A DNA stretch of 64,000 nt, from assembly GCA_016712885.1 (NCBI GenBank), contig JADJQF010000002.1, forward strand, positions 372,001 to 436,000, in the 5' to 3' direction. Made by a program: the position numbers and the translations under genes. The stretch comes from Candidatus Flexicrinis proximus. GTDB lineage: Bacteria > Chloroflexota > Anaerolineae > Aggregatilineales > Phototrophicaceae. Shown in pieces: positions 51,938 to 60,733 of the stretch; the stretch's first letter is position 1; each line of letters opens with the position of its first letter. The notes beneath the pieces are model-generated. The model saw only the letters and a program-made list of their open reading frames with translations, was not told the DNA's origin and did not search any database.

Positions 51938-54382
51938 TTAGATCAATCCGAGCTGGCGCGCCTTTGCTACGGCCTGAGTTCTGCTGTTCACATGGAGTTT
52001 TGAGAAGATTTCGTTGATATACCATTTGACGGTCGGGAGCGCGAGGACAAGCCGGTCACTGATTTCGCGGTTCGAGAGTCCCTCCGCAACCATGAGCAGA
52101 ACTTCCCGCTCACGCGCTTTTAGGAGATTCCCACTCGCAGGATGATTGGCGGGTTCGAGGTCAGATCCGGACGGCTTGGGGGGGAGGTCAAAGGGATCAG
52201 TTTTGTCCGATGCGGACAGTCCCTCAAGCGCGAAGGCAATCGCCTGCTCGTGGATCATGGCGGTGCCCACGGCCCAGGCGGCGGCGAAGGCCGACTCACC
52301 TAGCTGCACGCGCACCGCATCGCGGGTTTGGAACAAGCTCAGCATGTAGGGAGAGGGGGATTCATAGACTGCTTCAGGCGAGCTATCCACCGTCGCAAAC
52401 AGGCCATGGGCGGCACCCAGCAGAGTCGCGGCGCGGTCAAGATCACCGGAAGCTAAAGCTGCGCCCGCCAAGCCAGCCAAGAGATCCTGACTGAGAAATA
52501 AGGACGTGGACCAGTTCTGGGCGTGCAGAGAGAGCGCCTCAAGATAGAGCTGAACAGCGCGGGAGGTATGCTGCAAGATTAGCTCAGCCTGCGCGAGGTA
52601 CATAATTGCATCGGAGAGCGCCGAGTGGAAGCGCGCCTCCCTGAATAGACGCACACTCTCCTCAAAATAGCGCGCGGCCTGCTTGAGATCACGATCCCTA
52701 TACTGGACACTCCGGCCCTTTATTAGCAGCACCCAGGCCGAGATAATCCTGTCGCCAGCCTGGTGGGAAAGCAGTGCGGCTTCTTCGACCAGCGTTTCAG
52801 CATAGGCGTGGTCGTGCTTTTCTTCAGCGAAGAATGTCCGTCGAACGAGGGTGTGGGCAAGCCCCATGATATCGTTCAACTCGCGAAAGATCGCCAGACT
52901 GTCCTCCAGCAATGCCTCATGGCTGGCAAGGTCGGTGGGAAAGAGGGCCAGGTGCGCCTGCGCCCAGGCAATATTCCAACGATCACCGATCTCGCGGGCC
53001 AAGTCAAGCGACTGAGCGGCGAGGGAACTTCCGCGTTCGAGGTCGGAAAGATGGCCAGCCAGCCCAGCGGCGCTGTGGAGGGCTTTGGCGCGGAGGGAAG
53101 GCGGCGCGTCCGGCGCGGCGGCCAGGGCACGCTCCAGCCAGTTGAGTCCCTCGCTCCAGAAACAGCGCTCGCTAAAGAACCAGCCGAGCGAGGCGGCAAG
53201 GCTAAGTCCCGCTTCAGGCTGGCCGGATTGGAGCGTCCAATCCAGCGCTGCGCGGAGGTTGTCAAACTCAGCCTCAAGCCGGTCATACCAAAGAACCTGC
53301 AGACGGCCCCATTGGTTTGCTTCGGCCTGGCGGACGAGATTCTGGAAATAACTGAGATGACGGTCCCGCGCAGAACGGTTCTCCCCCGCTTCCTGCAGCT
53401 TGATGGCCGCAAACTGGCGCAGAAGTTCGTGAAGACCGTATCGGCCTGATGGATCACGATGGATGAGCGACTTATCGGCCAATTCGGCAAGGTGAGTCAG
53501 CGACGCGCCGGCGACGGCCTGGGCGGCTTCAAGGTCGAAACCGCCCTGAAAACAGGAGAGGCGCATGAGGATGCTCTGCTGGAGCGGCGAAAGCAGCGTC
53601 CAGGAGTACTCGAAGACAGTACGCATGCTGCGGTGGCGCTCCGGGAGGTTGCGGAGCGGCGTTGTGAGGGCGTCGAAATCGAGAGGGATCTGAGCCGCGA
53701 TCTGCTGACAGGACATGACGCGGAGCCAACCGGCGGCGATCTCAATAGCGAGCGGCATACCCTGTACCCAGCGGCAAACAGCCTTGACGGCTTCAGCGTT
53801 TTCGTCGAGGGAGAACCGGTGATCCACAGAGCGCGCCCGGCGGGCAAACAACTGGATTGCGGAATAGGTTTCGAGCGTTTGGCCGGCATCGCCATCGGGA
53901 TATGATAGGCCGGTCAGGGTGAGCGCCCACTCTTCGACGATATTAAGCCGCTCACGGGATGTCACGAGGATCTTCACGCCGGACGCATGGGCCAGGATTT
54001 CGGCCAGCAGTGCCGTTCCTTCAAGGAGATGCTCAAAATTGTCCAGGACCAGCAGCAGGTGTTTCTGACGGAGAGCCTGTATGAGCTGAAGCCGCGGGTC
54101 CTCAGCGCCGTAGACGTGGATTTCGAGGGAACCGGCGATGGCAGGAGCGATCAGGTCGGCTGATGTGAGGGCAGACAGCGGCACAAAATAAACACCATCG
54201 GCGAAATTGACGAGTTGGTCGGCGGCGGCATGAAGTGCAAGGCGGGTCTTGCCGATGCCACCCGGCCCGACGAGCGTGAGAAGACGACAGGAGGGGTCAG
54301 CAAGCCGCGCGGCAATCTCAGCCACCTCTTCACGGCGGCCCTCGAAAGACGTTTGCTGAACGGGCAAATTGTGGGCCGGCAT
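51938..54382 (-). CDS. LuxR-family STAND-type transcriptional regulator (MalT/LAL-like)
   Basis: The 814-residue protein has a P-loop NTPase with Walker A GPGGIGKT at 39-46, Walker B LLLVLDNFEHLL and an ILVTSRERL sensor motif. A winged-helix part (QSILMRLSCFQGGFDL) and long TPR-like helical repeats follow. It ends in a C-terminal GerE/LuxR helix-turn-helix (about 750-805) with KAREREVLLMVAEGLSNREISDRL and KLHVNSRTQAV. It presumably binds a ligand or protein through the repeats, uses nucleotide exchange to oligomerise and activates promoters. The opening is very short, so no N-terminal sensor domain is present. The target genes cannot be told; the tandem-repeat protein lies convergent to it. 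Confidence 0.88.
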   Translation of the reverse strand: MPAHNLPVQQTSFEGRREEVAEIAARLADPSCRLLTLVGPGGIGKTRLALHAAADQLVNFADGVYFVPLSALTSADLIAPAIAGSLEIHVYGAEDPRLQLIQALRQKHLLLVLDNFEHLLEGTALLAEILAHASGVKILVTSRERLNIVEEWALTLTGLSYPDGDAGQTLETYSAIQLFARRARSVDHRFSLDENAEAVKAVCRWVQGMPLAIEIAAGWLRVMSCQQIAAQIPLDFDALTTPLRNLPERHRSMRTVFEYSWTLLSPLQQSILMRLSCFQGGFDLEAAQAVAGASLTHLAELADKSLIHRDPSGRYGLHELLRQFAAIKLQEAGENRSARDRHLSYFQNLVRQAEANQWGRLQVLWYDRLEAEFDNLRAALDWTLQSGQPEAGLSLAASLGWFFSERCFWSEGLNWLERALAAAPDAPPSLRAKALHSAAGLAGHLSDLERGSSLAAQSLDLAREIGDRWNIAWAQAHLALFPTDLASHEALLEDSLAIFRELNDIMGLAHTLVRRTFFAEEKHDHAYAETLVEEAALLSHQAGDRIISAWVLLIKGRSVQYRDRDLKQAARYFEESVRLFREARFHSALSDAIMYLAQAELILQHTSRAVQLYLEALSLHAQNWSTSLFLSQDLLAGLAGAALASGDLDRAATLLGAAHGLFATVDSSPEAVYESPSPYMLSLFQTRDAVRVQLGESAFAAAWAVGTAMIHEQAIAFALEGLSASDKTDPFDLPPKPSGSDLEPANHPASGNLLKAREREVLLMVAEGLSNREISDRLVLALPTVKWYINEIFSKLHVNSRTQAVAKARQLGLI

Positions 54383-54835
54383 CCGCTACACCCTTGCGCA
54401 CAGATAGCATCGGGATTGAGGAGTGGGTGGAAACGAGTCACATAGAACGATAGACTCCGGGCTGAAGATTAGCTATTCTGATCCGCGAGGCTGGCAGTCC
54501 GCCGCATGACGCCCCCCGCAAAATCAGTGCTTTTGCTGGTCGCAGCGCAAAAGAGACTTACGCAACAGGCGCATAGCTTCGAGCGATAGTTTGGATATTA
54601 GGAGTTACGGGAAGATTATAGTACTGTGATAGAAACCTTGCCACACGGTTGACCCGATGAGACTGACAATTTTGGCGCAGCGGGCGGCTGCGCGGGATAT
54701 GCGTGCGATGGTCAACTACAGGCTGTTATGAACTAAGTTCGTGGAGGCGCTGCCTCCACACCTCCGCGAGGGATTTGCGACCCTCGACCCCGCAACTGAG
54801 AAATCGTTTGAAAAGGCGTTATTTGGGAGGAGACA
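54383..54835. other. Gene-free gap upstream of the LuxR-type regulator
   Basis: This 453-bp stretch contains no convincing gene. Apart from the hairpin repeat at 54732-54794 I see only an inverted arrangement TTTTGCTGGTCGCAGCGCAAAA at about 54530-54553 and AT-richer segments that could hold divergent promoters. Confidence 0.5.
54732..54794 (+). repeat. Hairpin intergenic repeat, copy lacking stem 3
   Basis: ACTAAGTTC is followed by GTGGAGGC-GCT-GCCTCCAC (54741-54759) and CGAGGG/CCCTCG (54767-54786), then ACCCCGCA. It matches the first 60 bases of the copy at 42543 with only a few substitutions. Unlike that copy it does not follow a gene end on this strand and has no third hairpin. Confidence 0.8.
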
Positions 54836-55204
54836 GTGACGGTACTGGATGATCTGAGGGCGTACTGTAACGGACTCAACGGGGCAAGCGAGGGCTTTCC
54901 TTTCGACGAGACGACGCTGGTGTTCAAGGTGCGGGGGAAGATGTTCGCGCTGCTGGCGCTGGATCAGGATGCGGACGCGCCAGCAATCAACCTGAAGTGC
55001 GAACCGACGCTGGCCGAAATGCTGCGGGAGACCTACCCTGCCGTGACGCCGGGCTACCATATGAGCAAGCGGCACTGGAATACGGTGCGAGTGGACGGGA
55101 GCATCCCCGAGCCGGAAATCCAGGATATGATCGACCACTCGTACGCGGAGGTGGTCAAGGGGCTGCCGAAGAAAGACCGCGAGGGATTGCAGTTCAAGGC
55201 GTAG
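54836..55204 (+). CDS. MmcQ/YjbR-family DNA-binding-like protein
   Basis: The 122-residue protein starts at a GTG behind GGAGGAG. It shows the family layout: LRAYCNGLNGASEGFPFDETTLVFKV, then KMFALLALDQD, a LKCEPTLAEMLRE stretch, GYHMSKRHWNTV with the conserved H-W and a C-terminal EIQDMIDHSYAEVVKGLPKK. MmcQ/YjbR proteins have a cyanobacterial-photosystem-like fold and have been suggested to bind DNA; the molecular role is unclear. It probably shares no transcript with the regulator on the other strand. Confidence 0.85.
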   Translation: MTVLDDLRAYCNGLNGASEGFPFDETTLVFKVRGKMFALLALDQDADAPAINLKCEPTLAEMLRETYPAVTPGYHMSKRHWNTVRVDGSIPEPEIQDMIDHSYAEVVKGLPKKDREGLQFKA

Positions 55205-55328
55205 GACGGGAGTTGACAGGACTCCGGCTGAATTGTAAAAAACCTGTAAACCCTACTTGAAGTTGGAAAGATATGCTTTACGATTTCGTCTGAACGTCCA
55301 ACAGCTCGTGAGTTCGGGAGAACACTCA

Positions 55329-56039
55329 ATGCAAAATGTGAAACCAGCAAAGTCGATTTTAGCCCAGGGTGGGCGTAATCAGCAGACATTCCTGCTCGTG
55401 ATCATCGGCGTGGCAGTGGCACTAGTGGCGATCTTCATTATCGTCTCCAGCAGCTCGCGCTCGAACTTCGACGAGGCGTTTTTCGCGGGGATCCATCAGG
55501 AACGGCTCGACGACGGCGGTTTCATACTGGGCGATCCTGACGCGGCAATCACGATTGTCGAGTTCCAAGACTGGTACTGCGCGCACTGCCAGAACTATAA
55601 GCCGACGGCCGACCAGTTCATCCGCGAGTACGTGGCGACCGGCAAGGCGCGCTATGAATTCCGGGCGCTGACGACGGCGGGCGCGAATGCCCAACCGAAT
55701 ACCTCACAGGTGTATAACCTGCTCGAATGCGTCGAAGTGGCAAAGCCGGGGTCGTTTTTCTACGCCAGTGACATTGCGTACGACCTGGTGATCAATGGCG
55801 TTCGCGGGTCGGAGTTCTCGTCGGTGATGGCGGAACGTACCGGCGTGGATTACGCGGAGATGCTGCGCTGCACGCAGGACACGGCAGACCAGATTACAGT
55901 AGACTCGCGGCTGGCGAACAACATTGGCGTGACCAGCACGCCGTCGGTGTTCTACCGGCTGAACGGCGGTACACCGATCCCAGTTACCGACCGCTCGTTC
56001 AGCGCGCTGGCGGCAATCGTCGAGACGGTAGGACAGTAG
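55329..56039 (+). CDS. Membrane-anchored DsbA-like thiol oxidoreductase
   Basis: The ATG at 55329 is preceded by GGGAGA and gives a 236-residue protein with one membrane helix (about 20-42) and a thioredoxin/DsbA-like domain. The redox motif is WYCAHCQNY (Cys84-A-H-Cys87), typical of this anchored family, and the cis-Pro region is GVTSTPSVF. Two extra cysteines (LECVEV and MLRCTQ) lie in the helical insertion. It probably oxidises or isomerises disulfides in exported proteins. It is 10 bp upstream of the isochorismatase gene. Confidence 0.85.
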   Translation: MQNVKPAKSILAQGGRNQQTFLLVIIGVAVALVAIFIIVSSSSRSNFDEAFFAGIHQERLDDGGFILGDPDAAITIVEFQDWYCAHCQNYKPTADQFIREYVATGKARYEFRALTTAGANAQPNTSQVYNLLECVEVAKPGSFFYASDIAYDLVINGVRGSEFSSVMAERTGVDYAEMLRCTQDTADQITVDSRLANNIGVTSTPSVFYRLNGGTPIPVTDRSFSALAAIVETVGQ

Positions 56040-56049
56040 GCGCGGACCG

Positions 56050-56772
56050 ATGCAGGCTGACGCGTTCATCGAACAGAGCAAGCCATTTCTGGCATGGGTC
56101 AGCGACTGGCAGGCGCAGTTGAAGCCACTTTCGCTGGCGGCGGTGGTCGCACAGGACGGCGCGGAGTCGGTCGGGATCGTGTCGGTCGACATCATCAACG
56201 GATTCTGTACGGTGGGGCCGCTGGCCTCACCGCGCGTGAACGATATCATCGCGCCGATTGCCGACCTGATGCGGCGTGCATGGCTGCTGGGGGTGCGGGA
56301 CATCGCGCTCACGCAGGACGCGCACCCGGCCGACGCGGTGGAATTCGGGCAGTACCCGCCCCACTGCATCCGCGGCACGGATGAGGCGGAAACGGTTACG
56401 GAATTCAAAGCGCTGCCGTTTTTCGACCAGATCCCGGTATTCGAGAAGAACAGCATTGCCAGCGCGTTCGCCAACGGGTTTCAAGCCTGGCTGGACGCGC
56501 GGCCGCAGGTCAAGACGTGGATCGCGGTGGGAGACTGCACAGACCTGTGTACGTATCAACTGGCGATGCATTTGCGGCTGACAGCGAACCAGGCGCAGCG
56601 GCAAGCGGCGCGGGTGGTACTGCCGGTCAACTGCGTGGACACGTACGATCTGCCGGTGGATGTGGCGCAGAGCATTGGCGCGGTGCCGCATGACGGCGAC
56701 CTGCTGCACAGCGTGTTTCTGTACTCGATGATGCTAAACGGCGTCGAAGTGGTTTCGGAGCTGGGTGCTTGA
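56050..56772 (+). CDS. Isochorismatase-family hydrolase (nicotinamidase-like)
   Basis: The 240-residue protein has the catalytic triad of the family: Asp47 in VSVDIINGF, Lys133 in PVFEKNS and Cys167 in VGDCTDLC, where the Asp-Leu-Cys is standard. D90-A-H92 in LTQDAHP fits the zinc site of nicotinamidases. Family members deamidate nicotinamide or cleave other amides and enol ethers. The pncB-like gene 3 kb downstream would use nicotinate, which makes nicotinamidase attractive, but this is inference. Its stop overlaps the mtnA start (TGATG). Confidence 0.83.
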   Translation: MQADAFIEQSKPFLAWVSDWQAQLKPLSLAAVVAQDGAESVGIVSVDIINGFCTVGPLASPRVNDIIAPIADLMRRAWLLGVRDIALTQDAHPADAVEFGQYPPHCIRGTDEAETVTEFKALPFFDQIPVFEKNSIASAFANGFQAWLDARPQVKTWIAVGDCTDLCTYQLAMHLRLTANQAQRQAARVVLPVNCVDTYDLPVDVAQSIGAVPHDGDLLHSVFLYSMMLNGVEVVSELGA

Positions 56773-57812
56773 TGCGAACGGTTGACTGGGTCGACGGCGC
56801 GGTGCGGATGATTGACCAGCGGAAGCTGCCGTTCGAGTTCGGGACGGTCGACCTGCACAGCGCGCAGGCGGTGGCGGAGGCGATCACGAACATGACGGTG
56901 CGCGGCGCTCCGGCAATCGGGGCGTCGGCGGCGTTCGGGATGGCGCTGGCCGCAGCGACAAGCTCGGAGATGACGGTGGACGGCCTGCGCGGCGACCTGC
57001 GCGAAGCGGCGGCGCTGCTGAAGGCGTCAAGGCCGACGGCGGTCAACCTGATGTGGGCGGTCGATAACATGATGACGCTCACCGAAAGCCGATTCGAGAG
57101 CGCGGACGGGCTGCGGGAACTTCTGCTGGCGGCGGCAAAGCAGGTGGCCGACGACGATGTGGACATCTGCAAGCGGATGGGCGCACACGGACAGGCGCTA
57201 ATCGAAGACGGCTTCACCGTACTGCACCACTGCAACACTGGAGCGCTGGCGGCGGTCGATTACGGGACGGCGCTAGGGGTGATCCGGGCGGCGCACGAGG
57301 CCGGCAAGCGGTTTCATGTGCTGCTGGACGAGACGCGGCCCCGGCTGCAAGGCGCACGCCTGAGCGCGTGGGAGCTGGAAAACCTGGGGATCTCTTACGA
57401 CATCCTGCCCGACACGGCGGCGGGCTATTACATGCAGCGCGGGGAAGTCAAGCTGGTGCTGGTGGGTGCAGACCGCGTGGCGGCCAACGGCGATTTCGCC
57501 AACAAGATCGGCACGTACCAGATCGCGGTGCTGGCGAAAGAGAACGGCATCCCGTTCTACTCGGTGGCACCGACCTCGACGGTCGACCTGGCGCTGAGCA
57601 GCGGCGCGCAAATCCCGATTGAGGAACGCGATCCGGCAGAGGTCACTACACCGTACGGCACGGCGCTGGTGCCAGCTCACTTCAAGGCACGCAATCCGGC
57701 GTTCGACGTGACTCCGCAGCGGTATCTATCGGGAATCGTAACGGAGAACGGCATCGCGCGGCCCGACTTTACCGAGAGTCTGCGGCGGATGGTGAAGGGC
57801 GCGCGGCTGTAG
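56772..57812 (+). CDS. mtnA: S-methyl-5-thioribose-1-phosphate isomerase
   Basis: The 346-residue enzyme has the opening VDWVDGAVRMIDQRKLP, then MTVRGAPAIGASAAFG, a catalytic Cys154 in LHHCNTGALA and Asp234 in VGADRVAANGDFANKIGT, all MtnA signatures. It converts methylthioribose-1-phosphate to methylthioribulose-1-phosphate. The substrate is the product of MtnP at 12666, so part of the methionine salvage pathway is present, though split into two loci. The eIF2B-alpha-like relatives differ at the catalytic Cys. A TTG at 56769 gives one extra residue; the ATG is preferred. Confidence 0.93.
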   Translation: MRTVDWVDGAVRMIDQRKLPFEFGTVDLHSAQAVAEAITNMTVRGAPAIGASAAFGMALAAATSSEMTVDGLRGDLREAAALLKASRPTAVNLMWAVDNMMTLTESRFESADGLRELLLAAAKQVADDDVDICKRMGAHGQALIEDGFTVLHHCNTGALAAVDYGTALGVIRAAHEAGKRFHVLLDETRPRLQGARLSAWELENLGISYDILPDTAAGYYMQRGEVKLVLVGADRVAANGDFANKIGTYQIAVLAKENGIPFYSVAPTSTVDLALSSGAQIPIEERDPAEVTTPYGTALVPAHFKARNPAFDVTPQRYLSGIVTENGIARPDFTESLRRMVKGARL

Positions 57813-57821
57813 GGACGCCAT

Positions 57822-57911
57822 GTGGAGGCGCCGCCTCCACACCTCCGCGAGAGGGTTGGCACCCTCTCGACTCCCTCATCTGCGGATAGGACAGGCAAGC
57901 CTGTCCTATCC
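57822..57911 (+). repeat. Three-hairpin intergenic repeat
   Basis: GTGGAGGC-GCC-GCCTCCAC (57822-57840), CGAGAGGG/CCCTCTCG (57848-57869), then GACTCCCTCATCTGCG and a perfect 13-bp palindrome GGATAGGACAGGC/GCCTGTCCTATCC (57884-57911). It sits 10 bp behind mtnA and differs from the copy at 42543 in the loops and the stem 3 sequence. Confidence 0.82.
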
Positions 57912-57965
57912 GCCGTGAGAGCCTCAGAGTACAAGCGTTCAGAAAGCAGTGTCCGGTGCCGACTT

Positions 57966-58021
57966 GTGGAGGCGCTGCCTCCACACCTCTGCCAAAGGGC
58001 TTACGCCCTCTGGACTCCCTC
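57966..58021 (+). repeat. Hairpin intergenic repeat, abutting the CpaF-like gene stop
   Basis: GTGGAGGC-GCT-GCCTCCAC (57966-57984) is followed by CCAAAGGGC/GCCCTCTGG (one mismatch, 57991-58013) and GACTCCCTCAC. The TCA at its end, on the minus strand, is the stop codon of the gene at 58020. The 50 bp between it and the copy at 57822 look unique. Confidence 0.75.
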
Positions 58022-59282
58022 ACAGAGTAAGAATTGGCTGGCGACCAGTCGGCTCGAGTCCTTCCCAACCCTGAGTCATGAGTTCGACAAGCGAAGGCGG
58101 CTGGTCACTGCCGAGGATGAACTGCCATTCGGCGATGCTGGTGATTTTGAGCTGGCCCTGGCGGCGGCGGGCGGTGATGACAAACGGGAGGCGGCGGTGG
58201 AGGGCGATGACGCGCTGATCGCTGGTAGACTGGTCATAGCCGGCGCGGCGGGCAAGCATGCCCAACGAAGGAGCGAGGCGTTTCACTTCGGTGGCGCCAC
58301 GGAAGGCCCATAACTGACGCGGAATCTCAACATCGCCCAGCAGGTGCAGGACAGCTTCCGGCTCATCCGCGCGCACTTCGTCCAGGAGCAGGGTATCGGG
58401 CTTGAGGTCGAGGGCTTCGAGGATGCGGTGTCCGAAACTGACAAAGGGACGATCACCGACCGGCCACTGCGGATGGAACCGGGTAACCGACTCTGGCAGC
58501 GTCATCTCCGATGCGCGTTCCACGGCGACGGATTTGCCGAGGTCGGCGGAGCGGGCCAAGGCCGCAAGGAGTGAGGTCTTGCCGCTTTCGGTCTCACCGA
58601 CGACAAGAATCCCGTGTGGGGAACGCGCCAAGGCGGTGAGGAGCTTCAAGGCGTCGGGGGACGCGGTGAACGCGTCCAGAGGCGGCGGGGTGCGGGGATG
58701 GACGCGGATGTAGCCGCTGAGGGTATTGGTGACGGGAGGCAGGACGAGATTGACACAGAGGCGGCGGCCTTCGTGGACGATGCCGATTTCGTAGTATGGG
58801 ATGTCATCGACCAGTTCGGCGTCGGCATCCATGAGCATGCGTTCAAGCATGCGGGCCATGTGGGCAGGTTCTTCGAAAATCCGTGACTGCGGCTCCAGCT
58901 CTCCGAAGCCGAAGCGCGCGGAGACCTTGTCGAGGCCGTCGAAGGTGATGGTGGTGACGCGGTCATCGGTGAGCAGGCGGTCGAGCAGTCCATAACCAAA
59001 CAGCTCGGCATAGGTCTCCTCGATCAGTGCGGCGAGGTGCTGGGGGTCGAGCTGAACCGATTCGACGCTGACGACATAGAGAACGGTTTCGCGGACGAGC
59101 TTGAGGCGCTCGACGCGGGTGGCGGCCTCGCGGAGAACGGGGTGATTAGAGCCATATTCATTGAAGAACTGAGCGGCGGCGCGTTCGACGAGGGCGCGGA
59201 TGGATACCATGCGCGTGCCACGCTGCGCGGCGACGAAGCGTACTCCGCTGCCCCACTTATCGGAATTCTGCTGATCGGGCAT
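58020..59282 (-). CDS. CpaF/VirB11-like secretion ATPase, orphan
   Basis: I start at the ATG at 59282, right after the pncB-like stop; a longer frame would add over 200 residues of low-complexity Pro/Ser that are antisense-frame to the neighbour. The 420-residue protein has an N-terminal helical region and an ATPase core with Walker A G229-E-T-E-S-G-K-T236, a GYIRVHPRTPPPLDAFTA stretch before it, a Walker B-like LLLDEVRADEPEAVL and an IALHRRLPFVITARR tail. This is the CpaF/TadA or type II/IV secretion ATPase family, but no TadB/TadC, pilin or prepilin peptidase genes are in the window. It and the pncB-like gene are in one operon. Confidence 0.8.
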   Translation of the reverse strand: MPDQQNSDKWGSGVRFVAAQRGTRMVSIRALVERAAAQFFNEYGSNHPVLREAATRVERLKLVRETVLYVVSVESVQLDPQHLAALIEETYAELFGYGLLDRLLTDDRVTTITFDGLDKVSARFGFGELEPQSRIFEEPAHMARMLERMLMDADAELVDDIPYYEIGIVHEGRRLCVNLVLPPVTNTLSGYIRVHPRTPPPLDAFTASPDALKLLTALARSPHGILVVGETESGKTSLLAALARSADLGKSVAVERASEMTLPESVTRFHPQWPVGDRPFVSFGHRILEALDLKPDTLLLDEVRADEPEAVLHLLGDVEIPRQLWAFRGATEVKRLAPSLGMLARRAGYDQSTSDQRVIALHRRLPFVITARRRQGQLKITSIAEWQFILGSDQPPSLVELMTQGWEGLEPTGRQPILTL

Positions 59283-59283
59283 G

Positions 59284-60630
59284 CTAAAGCTCCGCCAGAT
59301 TGACTGGCTGCAGATCGGGGTTGTCGCCGGGGCGGCGGCCCACTTTCGCCACGTCGAGCCACTGGCCGGCGAGCCTGGCGCGGACGACATCCATGGTGAA
59401 GTCGGTAGCGGTGGACTTGTCATTGATGAGGAGCGATGAACCGACGCCATAGTTGTCAACGGGGACGCTTTCGCGCTCGAACTGGGCGATACGCTCGGCG
59501 TTGAAGCCGCCGGTGACGGTGATGAGGACTTTGCGGGCATACCAGGAGGCGGCGACGAACAGGTCACCCGTTTCGCCTGTGGAGTGCGGCCAGGCGTCGA
59601 TGGCGGCGCGAAGTGTTTCGACGAGGACGGGACTGACGCCTTTGTCGGCGGGATCGGTGAGGGAGGCGTCGAGAAGGTTGCCGGCGGTATCGAGGCGGAC
59701 GCCATCGAGCGACCAGCGCTTGGAGCCTTCGCGGTCGTTGGCAAGGAGGGCCGCGCGGGTATGGGGCCAGAAGGCGTCGAGGGTATCCAGGGTGGCGCGG
59801 ACGGCGTCGTTATTGAAGTCGGCGAGCAGGATGCGCGGCACGTCGATGGGCATGACCTCGGCGAAGGCGAGCATGGCGGAAGCGGAATCGCCCAGGAAGG
59901 CGGCAATCAAGGCGTGCGGGATAGTCCCCATGCCCTTGCCGCCCCACCACTTGCCCTGCGCGTCGGTACTGATGCGCGGCCGGATGGAGGGGAAGCCGGT
60001 CTCCTCCCGGTGGCGGCGGACGGCCAACCAATAAGCGTAGCCATCGGCGGACTGCACTTCGGGGAGATCAAAGCGGGCGGGAAAGAAGAGAATGTTCTTG
60101 TTTTTGGCGGCCTTGAGGACTTCGTAAACGCTGGTGGCGATGCGGGTGATACGAGTGAGATAACCGAGGATGGCGGTTTCGAGCAAGGCGAAGTCGCGGT
60201 AACGGCCACGGATGCGGATGACCGGGCGGACGTTTTCGGGGCTGCCGTCGTATTCGGTAAACATGCCGTCCTGAATGGCCTCGACCTCGAGGTTCTGCCA
60301 AGCCTTCTCGGAGTCGGGCTCGCCGTGGACGCCGCTGGAGTAGCGGAGGAGCGCCAGCGCGGCGTCGATACCGCCGACGAGGGCATAAGGCGCGCGGCGG
60401 TTGAAGATCTGGGCTTCCACGACCACATCACCAATCAGCTCGTGCGAGACATCAACGGGGATGTGGCGGGACGGACGGATGCCTTCGTAGGTCGTGCCGG
60501 AAGCCTTTAGTGCGCTGAGGATGCGGACGATATTGTCGAAATACTTGTCACTGAATTCGCCGGTACGCACGGCGCGTACAGGGAGGCCCATGACCGCCTG
60601 AGTAAGCCTTTTTCCGTCGAAGTATGCCAC
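59284..60630 (-). CDS. pncB: Nicotinate phosphoribosyltransferase
   Basis: The 448-residue protein has type II phosphoribosyltransferase landmarks: YFDGKRLTQAVMGLPVRA, then SAVG-like ALVGGIDAALALLRYSSGVHG, KGMGTIPHALIAAFLG and VPVDNYGVGSSLLIND, the last being the phosphate-binding region of nicotinate and nicotinamide phosphoribosyltransferases. It makes nicotinate mononucleotide from nicotinate and PRPP for NAD synthesis. It starts at GTG 60630 behind GGGAAG. The 1-bp spacing to the following CpaF-like gene means co-translation. It is divergent from the PfkB kinase across a shared AT-rich region. Confidence 0.82.
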   Translation of the reverse strand: MAYFDGKRLTQAVMGLPVRAVRTGEFSDKYFDNIVRILSALKASGTTYEGIRPSRHIPVDVSHELIGDVVVEAQIFNRRAPYALVGGIDAALALLRYSSGVHGEPDSEKAWQNLEVEAIQDGMFTEYDGSPENVRPVIRIRGRYRDFALLETAILGYLTRITRIATSVYEVLKAAKNKNILFFPARFDLPEVQSADGYAYWLAVRRHREETGFPSIRPRISTDAQGKWWGGKGMGTIPHALIAAFLGDSASAMLAFAEVMPIDVPRILLADFNNDAVRATLDTLDAFWPHTRAALLANDREGSKRWSLDGVRLDTAGNLLDASLTDPADKGVSPVLVETLRAAIDAWPHSTGETGDLFVAASWYARKVLITVTGGFNAERIAQFERESVPVDNYGVGSSLLINDKSTATDFTMDVVRARLAGQWLDVAKVGRRPGDNPDLQPVNLAEL

Positions 60631-60661
60631 GGTCTTCCCTTTTTGTGGGTATATTTGCTTA

Positions 60662-60689
60662 TAGACGTATGCCAGCGATAGATTATAAT
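60662..60689 (+). promoter_or_regulatory. Candidate promoter of the PfkB kinase-ahcY operon
   Basis: TAGACG (60662-60667), a 16-base spacer and TATAAT (60684-60689) give a transcription start about 38 bases before the ATG at 60734. The palindromic ATTATAAT could also serve the divergent pncB-like gene. Confidence 0.5.
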
Positions 60690-60733
60690 GCGTCCGTTTT
60701 GACCAGCGTTAGAACCCAATAGGCATTGTCTGA

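Noticed and set aside
59284..59906. Extra 208 residues at the start of the CpaF-like frame
   Set aside because: The stretch is almost entirely Pro, Ser and Ala and lies over the pncB-like coding region in another frame; the ATG at 59282 directly follows that gene's stop.
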